Shown one piece after another: positions 15,424 to 23,833 of a DNA stretch of 38,830 bases; positions within the stretch are counted from its first letter, which is position 1, and every line of letters begins with the position of its first letter. The stretch is from Streptomyces sioyaensis (lineage in GTDB: Bacteria; Actinomycetota; Actinomycetes; Streptomycetales; Streptomycetaceae): positions 1 through 38,830 of the forward strand of contig NZ_SDIF01000063.1 of the NCBI RefSeq assembly GCF_004122735.1. The letters are read 5' to 3'. The position numbers and the translations under genes are program-made. The notes under the pieces were generated by a model. The model made no database searches and had not been told where the DNA came from. It saw nothing but the letters and a program-made list of their open reading frames with translations.

Positions 15424-17994
15424 ATGAACCGATTCGGCAGAGACTCTCGCCGGTCGGCCAGGCGGCTCGTGGAGCCGCTGGCGCGCGTGGGGTTATCCCT
15501 TCTCTTGCTGGCCGGCGGTGCCGTGGGAGCGACGGCCGGACCCGCCGCCGCTTCGACCGCCGACGGCACGCTGACGGTTGAGGTGCTACGCGACTTCTTC
15601 GGCACCGGCGTGATCAACGCGACGATGGACGTCCCACAGCGGGGCATGAAGGTGGAGATCTCCGACCCCGCTGGGCACCATGTCACCGGCGTCACCGATG
15701 CCACGGGAAAGGTCGTGGTGTCGCCGTCGAACGTGCTGAGCGGCGGCCAATACCGCGTCGACGTCAGCATCCCGGCACCGTACAGCGACTACCTGCGGGC
15801 GGCGCCCGCGTCGACGGCGGAGAACCACTTCCACAGCTTCACGTCGTTCGTGGATGTGTCGGACGGAAAGAACGCCTCGGTGGTGACCGGGGTGTGGGAT
15901 CCGGCCGACTACACGCTGCCGGACTCGCGGTACTTCGTGCCGATCCACAACGGCGCCAACGGGACCGACAACCGGGCCTTGGTGGCGTTCGGGACGAAGA
16001 CCCGGGGCACCTGCCCCACCGATGTGGCGTGCCCGACCACGCTGGCCACGCAGGACCAGGTGGGCACGACGTTCGGGTTGGCGTACGACAAGCGCCGGAC
16101 CCGGCTGTTCCAGAGCGCGTTCGCCCGCCGGTACGCCCCGTACGGGCCGCAGGGCGGGGGCGCGATCTACACGGTGCCCGTCAACGGCTCGGGTGCGCCG
16201 GAGCTGTTCGCGCGGGTGCCGGACGCCGCGGAGACGCGGCACGACACCGCCAACATGATCAAGGATCCCGGGTTCACCGACGCGCCGGGCAAGGAGAGCA
16301 TCGGTGGCCTGGCCCTCTCGGAGGACGGCTCCACGCTGTACGCGGTGAACCTGCGGACCCGCAGCCTGGTGAGCTTCGACGCGACGGGGGTCACCGCCGC
16401 GGCGCCCACGTCGACGGTCCCGATCCCGGACCCGGGGTGCGCGAGCCCCGACGACTGGCGGCCGTTCGGTCTCCAGGTCCACAACAACACGCTGTACGTG
16501 GGCGGCGTGTGCAGCGCGGAGAGCACGCGGCAGCGCGCGGAGCTGAAAGCCTTCGTCTCCACCTACGACGGCAAGCGGTTCACCACGGTGCTGAGCCGCC
16601 CGCTCACGGACAAACGCGGCAGCGTCTTCGGTTCCGGCGACAAGGCCACCCACTGGAACCCGTGGAACACCAGCCTGGACACGTGGGACGACCGGAAGGC
16701 GGGCGGCGTCTTCATCGATCCGCAGCCGGAGCTGGCCTCCCTCGCCTTCGCCCGCGACGGCTCGATGATCCTGGGTTTCCGCGACCGGTTCATGGACGTG
16801 CTCAGTTGGGGAGGGCTGGACCCCCGCCCGGGGAACGACACGGCGGAAAGCGCCATGTCCGGTGGTGACATCACCATGGTCTGCGCCACTCCCACCGGCG
16901 AATTCCAGTGGGAAGGCACCGGGAGCTGCCCCAACCACGCCACCCCCGCCAACAGTGGCGGCCAGGCCGCCGATGTCGCCGAATACTTCCCGGGCGACTT
17001 TTACGCCAACGCGCACCAGGAGACCGCGCTGGGGTCGGTGGCCTATATCCCGCAGCAGCAGTGGGTCGTCAGCACGGAGTTCGACCCGGTCGTCAACGTG
17101 GCGACCTCAGGGACCGGGTACCACGACATCACGACCGGTCAGGGCCCGGGCAACAACCCGACCGCCAACGGATTCCAGTTCGTCAGCGGGGCACAAGGCG
17201 GGTTCGGCAAGGCCGGCGGGCTCGGTGACATCGCGTACGCGGCGGCGAACGCGCCGATCCAGATCGGTAACCTCGTGTGGTTCGACGGCGACCACAACGG
17301 AATCCAGGACCCGGCGGAAGTGCTGTTGCCGGGGGCGACGATCAACCTGCTGGACGCGGACGGCAAGCAGGTCGCCACGACCAGGACCGATGCCGCCGGC
17401 GAATACTACTTCGGTGGTGTCGGCGCCGCGTATCAGCTCACGCCGGGTGCGAAATACACGGTGCAGTTCGACGTGTGTACCGCGGACACCAGCAAGGTGC
17501 CCGGCAAGCCCGCGGAAAGCGAGCTGCGGTTCACGCTCCCGCGAGCGGGTGCCAACCGTGCGCATGATTCCAATGTGACCCCGCCGACCACCGGGCAGTT
17601 GTGCAACGGCCACGCGCCTGTCACCGCGCCGGACAAGCCGGGCGGGGTCGATCACACCATCGACGCCGGGGTGTACATCCCGAAGGCAACGCCGACCCCG
17701 AGCCCGACCTCGACGCCGACCTCGACGTCCACTTCGACTCCGACCCCGAGCTCGCCACCGGCATCTACGCCACCGACCGCTACGCCACCGGCCTCTGTGC
17801 CACCGGCCGCTACGCCGCCGGCGCCACCCGCGCCGCCTGCCAACAACCCGGCCCCGGCCGGTGGCAGCACGGGCTCGCTGGCACACACCGGTACGTCCGG
17901 GCTGCCACAGATGATCGCCCTGGCCGGTCTGCTGGTGGGTGCGGGCCTGGTCATCGCGTTCATGAGCCGGAAGCGTCGCGCCCAGAAACACTGA
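15424..17994 (+). CDS. Large sortase-anchored surface protein with SdrD B-like domain
   Basis: 856 residues. A Sec signal (about 1-44, ending GPAAAS) is followed by an N-terminal region with an Ig/CNA-like strand pattern, a long central domain with beta-propeller-like GLALSEDGSTLYAVNLRTRS and LASLAFARDGSMIL repeats, then an SdrD-B-type domain (IGNLVWFDGDHNGIQD...DAAGEYYF, about 615-665), a Thr/Pro/Ser-rich wall-spanning segment (about 755-815) and a cell-wall sorting signal: LAHTG at 819-823, a hydrophobic segment and a SRKRRAQKH tail. LAXTG is the motif of class E sortases in Streptomyces. Codon 24 is TTA (15493-15495), implying bldA-dependent translation. GGAG precedes ATG 15424 by nine bases. 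Probable role: adhesion or structure on the hyphal surface during development. Confidence 0.85.
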   Translation: MNRFGRDSRRSARRLVEPLARVGLSLLLLAGGAVGATAGPAAASTADGTLTVEVLRDFFGTGVINATMDVPQRGMKVEISDPAGHHVTGVTDATGKVVVSPSNVLSGGQYRVDVSIPAPYSDYLRAAPASTAENHFHSFTSFVDVSDGKNASVVTGVWDPADYTLPDSRYFVPIHNGANGTDNRALVAFGTKTRGTCPTDVACPTTLATQDQVGTTFGLAYDKRRTRLFQSAFARRYAPYGPQGGGAIYTVPVNGSGAPELFARVPDAAETRHDTANMIKDPGFTDAPGKESIGGLALSEDGSTLYAVNLRTRSLVSFDATGVTAAAPTSTVPIPDPGCASPDDWRPFGLQVHNNTLYVGGVCSAESTRQRAELKAFVSTYDGKRFTTVLSRPLTDKRGSVFGSGDKATHWNPWNTSLDTWDDRKAGGVFIDPQPELASLAFARDGSMILGFRDRFMDVLSWGGLDPRPGNDTAESAMSGGDITMVCATPTGEFQWEGTGSCPNHATPANSGGQAADVAEYFPGDFYANAHQETALGSVAYIPQQQWVVSTEFDPVVNVATSGTGYHDITTGQGPGNNPTANGFQFVSGAQGGFGKAGGLGDIAYAAANAPIQIGNLVWFDGDHNGIQDPAEVLLPGATINLLDADGKQVATTRTDAAGEYYFGGVGAAYQLTPGAKYTVQFDVCTADTSKVPGKPAESELRFTLPRAGANRAHDSNVTPPTTGQLCNGHAPVTAPDKPGGVDHTIDAGVYIPKATPTPSPTSTPTSTSTSTPTPSSPPASTPPTATPPASVPPAATPPAPPAPPANNPAPAGGSTGSLAHTGTSGLPQMIALAGLLVGAGLVIAFMSRKRRAQKH

Positions 17995-18170
17995 ACGAAC
18001 CGAACAACAGTGATCTGCCTGGCCGCGGTCCGGATGGCGCGGTCGGGCAGGCCACGTCGCGGCCGGTCCACGAGGGCCGGCCTTGGCGTCGTCTGTCACT
18101 GGACTGCCGAGTGCCGCCGCGACCGCACGGCGGCCGAGCAGTGTGGTGATCGAGAGGGTGAAGCAGAAGA

Positions 18171-18977
18171 GTGTCAGCGTCGAGCCGCGTGCGGAGCGGG
18201 AGAATCCAGCGAGCTCTACCGGGCCGTGCGGCGGACCGGCGCCGATGGCTGCGACCACGCTGGGCGGCAGCCGTCCTGGGCACAGCGGCCGTCGCGGTGG
18301 CCGTGTTCCTGGTCGCCGACGGCGGCTCCGGCCCCAGCGGTCCGCGCGCACTGACGTCGGATGAGGCGAACCGGCTGGCGATCACGCGGTTCCGTAACTA
18401 CGAGGCGCACGGCCGCGCGGTGACGATCACCGTGCCGGGCACCGCCGGCGGGCTGATCGTCACGGGGTCCGTCGACTACCAAGGCAAGCTCGGCTACGGC
18501 GTGGTGCACGGCACCGGGCGCGACACCTCCAGCGACGGCCTGATCGAGTGGACGGCCACCTCGGTGTTCGTCCACCCGATGACGCACGCCCCGGCGCACG
18601 CACCCGCGTCGCCGCCCCGCTCGGCCTGGTACAGCCGTCCGCTGCAGTCGTCCGGCAGCGCGCTGGACAGTTCGCTGACCATCGCGCTCAGGCTCGGCAG
18701 CGACCGGCCGGACAACGCCCAACTGCTGCCGCAGAACGGCGCCGCCTGGTGGGGACGAGACCAGGTGGACGGGCATCAGGTGGACGTCATGACCGGGCCG
18801 TCCTCCCCTGGCCGCTCCGGTACGGCGGGCAACGTGCGCTACTGGGTCGGCTCGGACGGCACCATGCACCGGGTCCGCGTCAGCGTGGGTTCCGAGCCGC
18901 AGCCGGTGGTCATCGATTTCGGCACCCAGAAGTACGTTCCGGTCAAGCCGGTACCCGGAGTCACCCCGACCGGGTAA
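18171..18977 (+). CDS. Membrane-anchored extracytoplasmic protein of unknown function
   Basis: 268 residues: an Arg-rich cytoplasmic N-terminus (about 1-30), one membrane segment (WAAAVLGTAAVAVAVFLVA, about 32-50) and an exported domain of about 215 residues. The domain has alternating strands such as GGLIVTGSVDYQGKLGYGVVHG and VRYWVGSDGTMHRVRVSV, reminiscent of the LolA/LppX-type half-barrel of actinobacterial envelope proteins; this resemblance is by eye only. It follows the surface-protein gene by 176 bases in the same direction and converges on the beta-helix gene, with 7 bases between stops. GTG at 18171 is the likely start, with a weak purine-rich site. Confidence 0.7.
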   Translation: MSASSRVRSGRIQRALPGRAADRRRWLRPRWAAAVLGTAAVAVAVFLVADGGSGPSGPRALTSDEANRLAITRFRNYEAHGRAVTITVPGTAGGLIVTGSVDYQGKLGYGVVHGTGRDTSSDGLIEWTATSVFVHPMTHAPAHAPASPPRSAWYSRPLQSSGSALDSSLTIALRLGSDRPDNAQLLPQNGAAWWGRDQVDGHQVDVMTGPSSPGRSGTAGNVRYWVGSDGTMHRVRVSVGSEPQPVVIDFGTQKYVPVKPVPGVTPTG

Positions 18978-18984
18978 CCGCTGT

Positions 18985-20328
18985 TCAGGACGTGTGCACC
19001 CGCGCGTTCGCGGCGAGCAGGGACGCTGCCGGCAGCGGGATGCCTGCCGTCGTCGGCAGGGCCGGAACGGCCGGGACAGCGGTGGCGCCCGTAGTGGTGG
19101 CGTGGGGGAACTGCGGCTGTGGACCCGGCGCCGCGACCTCGGTGAACGGGATGCCGCCGGGCGCCGTCGGCATCGCCCACCTGCCGCCCGGCGAGGGCGA
19201 CGTGGCAGGAAGCGGGCAGGACTCGGTGGTCGCGAGCCGGGCGGGCACTGTGGTGCGCAGATCGTTGCCACGCAGGCAGTTGCCCCGTCCCCGCGTGGCG
19301 GTGGGGAACGTCCAGCCGACGTCGATGCCGTTGCCGGTGAACGTGTTGTCCACGACCTGGTTGCCCACCGGAGGCATGTCGGCGGTTGCGGTGATCACCA
19401 GCCCGGCGTTGCTGTTGTCGGCGATGCGGTTGCGGAGGAACGTGTTGTCGCTGCCGCCGTCGACGCCGATGCCGGTGCCCCACCCGCCGTCGGCCTGCAC
19501 CGGGGTGGCCCGCTGCTGGTTGGCGGCGATCAGGTTGCCCGCGATGACGGCGCCCCGCTGCGGGAGCAGCTTCTCCTGGTGGTCGGAGTCGGTCGTGAGT
19601 CCGACCCGGTTGCCGACCAGGCGGTTGCCGACCACGTACATGTCTCCGCTGGCGTTGGTGCCTTCGTAACCGACCGCGTTGAGTTCGGCGATGTTGTCCC
19701 GCACCACGATGTGACAGGGCTTGCACTGTCCGACGTAGATCCCGGAGTCGGCCCCGCCTGACGCGTACGAGTGCTCGATGACACCGTTCTGCGCGGAGAA
19801 CGCGTAGATGCCGTACAGACCATTGCGGGTCGCGGTCACATGCGAGACCAGGAACGACTTCAGGAAGGTGACAGGCTCATCGCCGGTGTCGTAGCCCCCG
19901 GAACGCCCCGGCAGCCCGGCGGCCGCTTTCGTCGAACCGGTGACCAGGACCCCGTTCTGCGTGTTGTTCTTTACGGTGAGGTTCTCCACGGCCACCCCGG
20001 GCGCGGTGACGACGATGCCGTTCGGCTGCTGCAACCGCCCGTCGATAACGACCTTGTCCCGGGACTCGCCACGAAGTGTGACACGAGGCGTGGAGACCTT
20101 CACCGACTCGTGGTACTCGCCCGGGGCGACCAACACCAGGTCACCGGGGTGAGCGAGCAACACCGCAGCCGAGATCGTCGGGGCGTCAGCCGGCACTCTG
20201 ATGGTCACGTGCGCGCCGGATGGTCGCCGGCCGTGGTTCGACCCGTCATCGCCGGGCCCGCAGCCCGCCAGTACGCATGTCAGTGTGCTCAGTAACCCGA
20301 CCATCACGCGAAGACGGAGACGAGGCAT
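18985..20328 (-). CDS. Right-handed parallel beta-helix lipoprotein
   Basis: 447 residues. The signal peptide ends in a lipobox LAGC (Cys23). The mature protein starts with the NosD/pectate-lyase-like opening VPADAPTISAAVLLAHPGDLVLVAPGEYHESV and continues as repeated coils of the beta-helix type (NGIVV, NGVLVTGS, SGIYVGQC, NAGLVITATAD and many N-rich turns), ending in a Pro/Thr-rich tail. Such proteins bind or cleave surface polysaccharides; active-site residues cannot be assigned. Codon 12 is TTA (20293-20295). The ATG at 20328 has AGGA eight bases upstream. It is divergent from the DyP peroxidase, with two copies of a 17-bp element between them. Confidence 0.82.
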   Translation of the reverse strand: MPRLRLRVMVGLLSTLTCVLAGCGPGDDGSNHGRRPSGAHVTIRVPADAPTISAAVLLAHPGDLVLVAPGEYHESVKVSTPRVTLRGESRDKVVIDGRLQQPNGIVVTAPGVAVENLTVKNNTQNGVLVTGSTKAAAGLPGRSGGYDTGDEPVTFLKSFLVSHVTATRNGLYGIYAFSAQNGVIEHSYASGGADSGIYVGQCKPCHIVVRDNIAELNAVGYEGTNASGDMYVVGNRLVGNRVGLTTDSDHQEKLLPQRGAVIAGNLIAANQQRATPVQADGGWGTGIGVDGGSDNTFLRNRIADNSNAGLVITATADMPPVGNQVVDNTFTGNGIDVGWTFPTATRGRGNCLRGNDLRTTVPARLATTESCPLPATSPSPGGRWAMPTAPGGIPFTEVAAPGPQPQFPHATTTGATAVPAVPALPTTAGIPLPAASLLAANARVHTS

Positions 20329-20385
20329 GGCGTCATCCTGGCATGAAGTCATCCCTCCAGGAGGCCGATCAACTCGCCTTCCCCA

Positions 20386-20439
20386 GAAGGGATATGGCAT
20401 TCGAGGAACTCGCCCTCCGACGGAATGGATATGGCATTC
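20386..20439. promoter_or_regulatory. Duplicated 17-bp operator-like element in the divergent promoter
   Basis: GAAGGGATATGGCATTC (20386-20402) and GAATGGATATGGCATTC (20423-20439) differ at one base and are 37 bases apart start to start. The second copy is a palindrome GAATG-N7-CATTC. Both lie between the beta-helix lipoprotein and the peroxidase gene, so a shared regulator is likely. If the peroxidase starts at GTG 20448, the second copy ends 8 bases before it. Confidence 0.55.
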
Positions 20440-20447
20440 TCCACACC

Positions 20448-21599
20448 GTGAGCCGAGCCCACTCCCATCCATCACGCCGCGCGTTCCTCGGTGCCACGGG
20501 GGCCGTGGCGACCACCGGGTTCACCGCCGGGTGCGAATCGCCCGCACCTCGGCCAAGCCGGCCCTCTTCCCCCGCGTCAACTACACGGGTGCCGCCGACC
20601 GGCCGCCATCAGGCAGGCATCACGCTCCCGCAATCGGCCCAGCCGAACCTCCTGTCGGTGGTGGCCGACCTCGGCGACGCCGTGGCCGTCGGCCCGCTGC
20701 TGGCCGAACTCGGCCAGGCCGTTCTCACGCTCACCGCGGGAACCGATCCACGACTGCTGGGCCTGCCGCCGGGCGATCTCACCGTGACGATCGGGGTGGG
20801 CCCACGGCTGGTGCGCATGGCCCGTCCCGCCCTGCCCGGCGCGGCAGACCTCCCCCGGTTCTCCCGCGAGGAGATCGCCCCGCAGGCACGCGGCGGGGAC
20901 CTGTTGATGCAAATCTGCGCCAGCGACCCCTTGCTGTTACCGGTCGTCGCCGCCGCGCTTCTGGAGCAGGCCGGTCACCGGATACGTGAACGCTGGCGGC
21001 AGTCCGGACGCCGCGGTCCGAACATCCCCGTGGACAAGGGCATCTCCGCGCCACGAAACCTGCTCGGTTTCATCGACGGCATCGTGGGCCCGCACACGAC
21101 GGCCGAACACCGACGCCACCTGTGGCTGGCCGGGCCGGCTCCCGTCGTCGGCGGGACGATCGCCGTAGTACGGCGCATGGAACTCGACCTGCCGCGGTTC
21201 ACCGCGCTCCCCGTTGCCGAACAGGAGGCGGTCTTCGGCCGGCGCAGAGCCACCGGCGTGCCCCTCTCCGGCGGGGCCGCGGCCTGGGACCCGAACCTCG
21301 GCGCCAAAACACCGGACGGGCGCTACCTCATCCCGGCCGACGCCCACGTCCGCCGGGCCAACCCCAACGCGGTCGGCGTCGGCCTCATGCTCCGCCGCTC
21401 CTACAGCACCGACGAACCCACCCCCGGCCTGCTCTTCATCAGCTTCCAGAACGACCTACGCACCTTCACCAACACTCTTGTTCATATGGATGACTCCGAC
21501 GCACTGCTGCGCTTCACCACCACCACCGCCAGCGCAACATTCCTCATCCTCCCCGGCTTCGACCAGCAGCACCCGCTCGGCGCCAAGATGTTCCACTGA
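20448..21599 (+). CDS. Tat-exported DyP-type heme peroxidase
   Basis: 383 residues. The twin-arginine signal SRRAFLGATGAVATTGFTAGC also ends in a possible lipobox cysteine. The DyP signature GFIDG is at about 207-211 (Asp210 is the distal acid) and the proximal heme ligand is His300 in ADAHVRRANP (Arg302 follows). DyP enzymes oxidise phenolics and dyes with H2O2, and Streptomyces relatives act at the cell surface, some with copper-radical oxidases. Codon 164 is TTA (20937-20939). The start is not certain: GTG 20448 gives the best Tat signal, while ATG 20395, with AGAAGG nearby, would add an unusual N-terminal extension. It is divergent from the beta-helix lipoprotein. Confidence 0.88.
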   Translation: MSRAHSHPSRRAFLGATGAVATTGFTAGCESPAPRPSRPSSPASTTRVPPTGRHQAGITLPQSAQPNLLSVVADLGDAVAVGPLLAELGQAVLTLTAGTDPRLLGLPPGDLTVTIGVGPRLVRMARPALPGAADLPRFSREEIAPQARGGDLLMQICASDPLLLPVVAAALLEQAGHRIRERWRQSGRRGPNIPVDKGISAPRNLLGFIDGIVGPHTTAEHRRHLWLAGPAPVVGGTIAVVRRMELDLPRFTALPVAEQEAVFGRRRATGVPLSGGAAAWDPNLGAKTPDGRYLIPADAHVRRANPNAVGVGLMLRRSYSTDEPTPGLLFISFQNDLRTFTNTLVHMDDSDALLRFTTTTASATFLILPGFDQQHPLGAKMFH

Positions 21600-22171
21600 A
21601 CAGGTCGACGACGGCGCCGTGGGCGTCAGCCGGACGTCGTTGTCGATGGTCACGAGAGCGGGATAGAGGGACCGGCAGTGGAAGTGCGCCGGGGCGTCGC
21701 CCACCGTGTCCCGGGTGAACTGTGAGCGGCAGCGGGTCAGCGAGCCGCCGTCGGTGCCGCAGTCGGCCGGCCGGGTCATCACGCTGCTCGGGCCGCTGAT
21801 GGCCTCGTCACCGCCGGGCCGCCTCTCAAACCCTGTAGGCCCGAAGCCCGTGCATTCGCGCCGAGTTCCGCCCGTGCGGGGTCTCACGGTTTTGATCGCG
21901 CGGGAGAAGGATCTGCGGCCGAGGACGCCCCGCATCGCGGAATATCCGGTTCCGCGGAGAAGTCTGACGGCCCATCAGTACGATCAGCGCCGTTGAATCC
22001 TGCACCTCCGCCCAGGTGTTGTCTCGTTCGTTGCTTGATCAGCCGGTGCAACTTGATGATCCGTTCGTCCCTGTCAGCATGTGGCGGCGCGGGCCGACCG
22101 TCGGCGCGCCGGCTCAACAACCCTCTGCGGCCCGGCCCGGAGGGGAGCCGAGACGAACCAAGGAGTGGAAC
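21600..22171. other. Gap between the DyP gene and melC1
   Basis: 572 bases. On the minus strand a frame reading toward the DyP stop contains Cys-rich, plausible coding sequence (TRPADCGTDGGSLTRCRSQF, then a Leu/Tyr-rich end), perhaps the decayed 3' part of a secreted-protein gene, but no start, ribosome site or family was recognised. The melC promoter should be in the right half. Confidence 0.35.
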
Positions 22172-22648
22172 ATGTCGCGTCCCACCCGACGCCAGGTGCT
22201 GCACGGCAGCGCCGCGGCCCTGGCCGGGGCGGCGCTCGCCGCACCCGTCGCCTTCGCCGACACCGCTGCCGCCCACCCCGCCGACGGCCACGGGCAGGCA
22301 GCGGGAGACGAGCCCTCCGGTGGCCACGAGATGCCGATGCCCTTCGACGAGATGTACCAGGGCCGCCACATAGAGGGCTGGCCGGCAGACGAAGAAGGTG
22401 GACAGAACGGAGGTCACCACAGCAGCGGATCCCACGCGGAGCACCGCGCCGGCCAGGCCGGCCCGCACGACGGCATGGACTTCGTCGTCCGCATCGACAA
22501 CAACGACCTCCATGTGATGCGGAACGCGGACGGCAGCTGGATCAGTCTGGTGAACCACTACGAGACGTTCACCACGCCACGCGCCCTGGCACGTGCCGCC
22601 GTCCGTGAACTCCAGGGCGCTGATCTGGTCCCCGTCGTCACCGGCTGA
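22172..22648 (+). CDS. melC1: Tyrosinase cofactor/chaperone MelC1
   Basis: 158 residues: a Tat signal (TRRQVLHGSAAALAGAALAAP), a His/Gly-rich segment (GGHEMPMPFDEMYQGRHIEG) and the conserved caddie core DFVVRIDNNDLHVMRNADGSWISLVNHYETF. MelC1 binds apo-tyrosinase, delivers copper and carries the complex out through the Tat pathway, as MelC2 has no signal of its own. AAGGAG lies seven bases before ATG 22172. It forms the melC operon with melC2, 40 bases downstream. Confidence 0.95.
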   Translation: MSRPTRRQVLHGSAAALAGAALAAPVAFADTAAAHPADGHGQAAGDEPSGGHEMPMPFDEMYQGRHIEGWPADEEGGQNGGHHSSGSHAEHRAGQAGPHDGMDFVVRIDNNDLHVMRNADGSWISLVNHYETFTTPRALARAAVRELQGADLVPVVTG

Positions 22649-22688
22649 GGCCCACCGCTGACCGTCCCCCCACCGAGGAGTCCTCGAC

Positions 22689-23507
22689 ATGGCAGTCCGG
22701 AAAAACCAGGCGGACCTCACCGCCACCGAGAAGCGGAACTTCGTCGACGCGGTGCTGGAGCTCAAGCGCAGCGGCCGCTACGACGAGTTCATCAGCACCC
22801 ACAACGCCTTCATCATCGGTGACACCGACGACGGAGAGCGCACCGGCCACCGGTCACCGTCCTTCCTTCCCTGGCACCGCAGGTTCCTGCTCCAGTTCGA
22901 ACAAGCCCTGCAGAGCATCACGCCGTCGGTCATGCTTCCCTACTGGGACTGGACTGCCGACCGCACGCCAAGCAGCTCCCTGTGGGCCGACGACTTCCTG
23001 GGCGGTGACGGGCGGAGCGGCGACGGCCGGGTGACCTCCGGGCCGTTCGCCTTCGGCAGCGGCAAGTGGCCGATGAACATACGGGTGGACGGCCGGACGT
23101 TCCTGCGCCGCTCGCTCGGCACCGGCGTCCGCGAACTGCCGACGCGAGCCGAGGTCGACCGGGTGCTCGCCATGAGCGTCTACGACGCTGCGCCCTGGAA
23201 CAGCTCCTCCGACGGTTTCCGCAACAACATCGAGGGCTGGCGCGGCCCGAATCTGCACAACCGCGTACACGTCTGGGTCGGTGGGCAGATGACCACCGGA
23301 GCGTCCCCCAACGACCCGGTCTTCTGGCTGCACCACTGCTTCATCGACAAGCTCTGGGCCGACTGGCAGCGCATGCACCCCAAGTCGGGCTATCTGCCCA
23401 CCGGCGACACACCCGACGTCGTCGACCTCCACGACACGATGAAGCCATGGAACGACGTCACGCCGGCGGACATGCTGGACCACACCAAGTTCTATACTTA
23501 TGTGTGA
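22689..23507 (+). CDS. melC2: Tyrosinase MelC2
   Basis: 272 residues, the standard length of Streptomyces tyrosinases. Copper A ligands are His38 (STHNAF), His54 and His63 (PWHRRF); copper B ligands are His190 and His194 (NLHNRVHVW) and a His in DPVFWLHHCF near 216. The enzyme hydroxylates monophenols and oxidises o-diphenols to quinones, leading to melanin. There is no signal peptide; export rides on MelC1. A GAGGAG site precedes the ATG. Directly after the stop begins a truncated VOC gene on the other strand, so the operon's right flank looks like a recombination junction. Confidence 0.96.
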   Translation: MAVRKNQADLTATEKRNFVDAVLELKRSGRYDEFISTHNAFIIGDTDDGERTGHRSPSFLPWHRRFLLQFEQALQSITPSVMLPYWDWTADRTPSSSLWADDFLGGDGRSGDGRVTSGPFAFGSGKWPMNIRVDGRTFLRRSLGTGVRELPTRAEVDRVLAMSVYDAAPWNSSSDGFRNNIEGWRGPNLHNRVHVWVGGQMTTGASPNDPVFWLHHCFIDKLWADWQRMHPKSGYLPTGDTPDVVDLHDTMKPWNDVTPADMLDHTKFYTYV

Positions 23508-23521
23508 CAGGTTCATGACAT

Positions 23522-23595
23522 TGGCTTGGGCGTCGCCGCTCGGGGTCGGTGGCATCGACGATGAGGGCATTGATCCGCAGAGGTGAGTCCGCCAT
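23522..23595 (-). pseudogene. Truncated VOC/glyoxalase-family gene (5' end only)
   Basis: From ATG 23595, with AAGGATC upstream, the frame reads MADSPLRINALIVDATDPER, the typical beginning of a vicinal-oxygen-chelate protein, then loses similarity about 15 bases beyond the melC2 stop. The remainder of the gene is absent. This is most simply a gene cut by the event that placed melC here. Confidence 0.55.
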
Positions 23596-23618
23596 GGCCT
23601 GATCCTTTCAGGGTGCGC

Positions 23619-23654
23619 GTCAGGGCAGGCATCAGGGCAGGCGTCAGGGCACGC
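23619..23654. repeat. Three 12-bp tandem repeats
   Basis: Three units close to GTCAGGGCAGGC follow one another just upstream of the truncated VOC gene. They are probably slippage products. Confidence 0.75.
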
Positions 23655-23833
23655 AAGGCCGCGCACGGCGCCGCCACCCGCGACCGTGCGCGGCCGAAAA
23701 TCCATCCGGCCGGTGGCCGGCCCGCCCGCTGGGGCGGCTGCCGGGCCGGGTGGGCATTCTGCCTGGTGTCGGCCGTGCGCTTCACCGCGACGCCAGGTGT
23801 GTTTCAACTAGAGTGGGGCCAGGAGGTGATCCT

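Noticed and set aside
21456..21935. Cys-containing minus frame overlapping the end of the DyP gene
   Set aside because: It has no supported start, overlaps a real gene antisense, and no family was recognised; mentioned only as a possible remnant.
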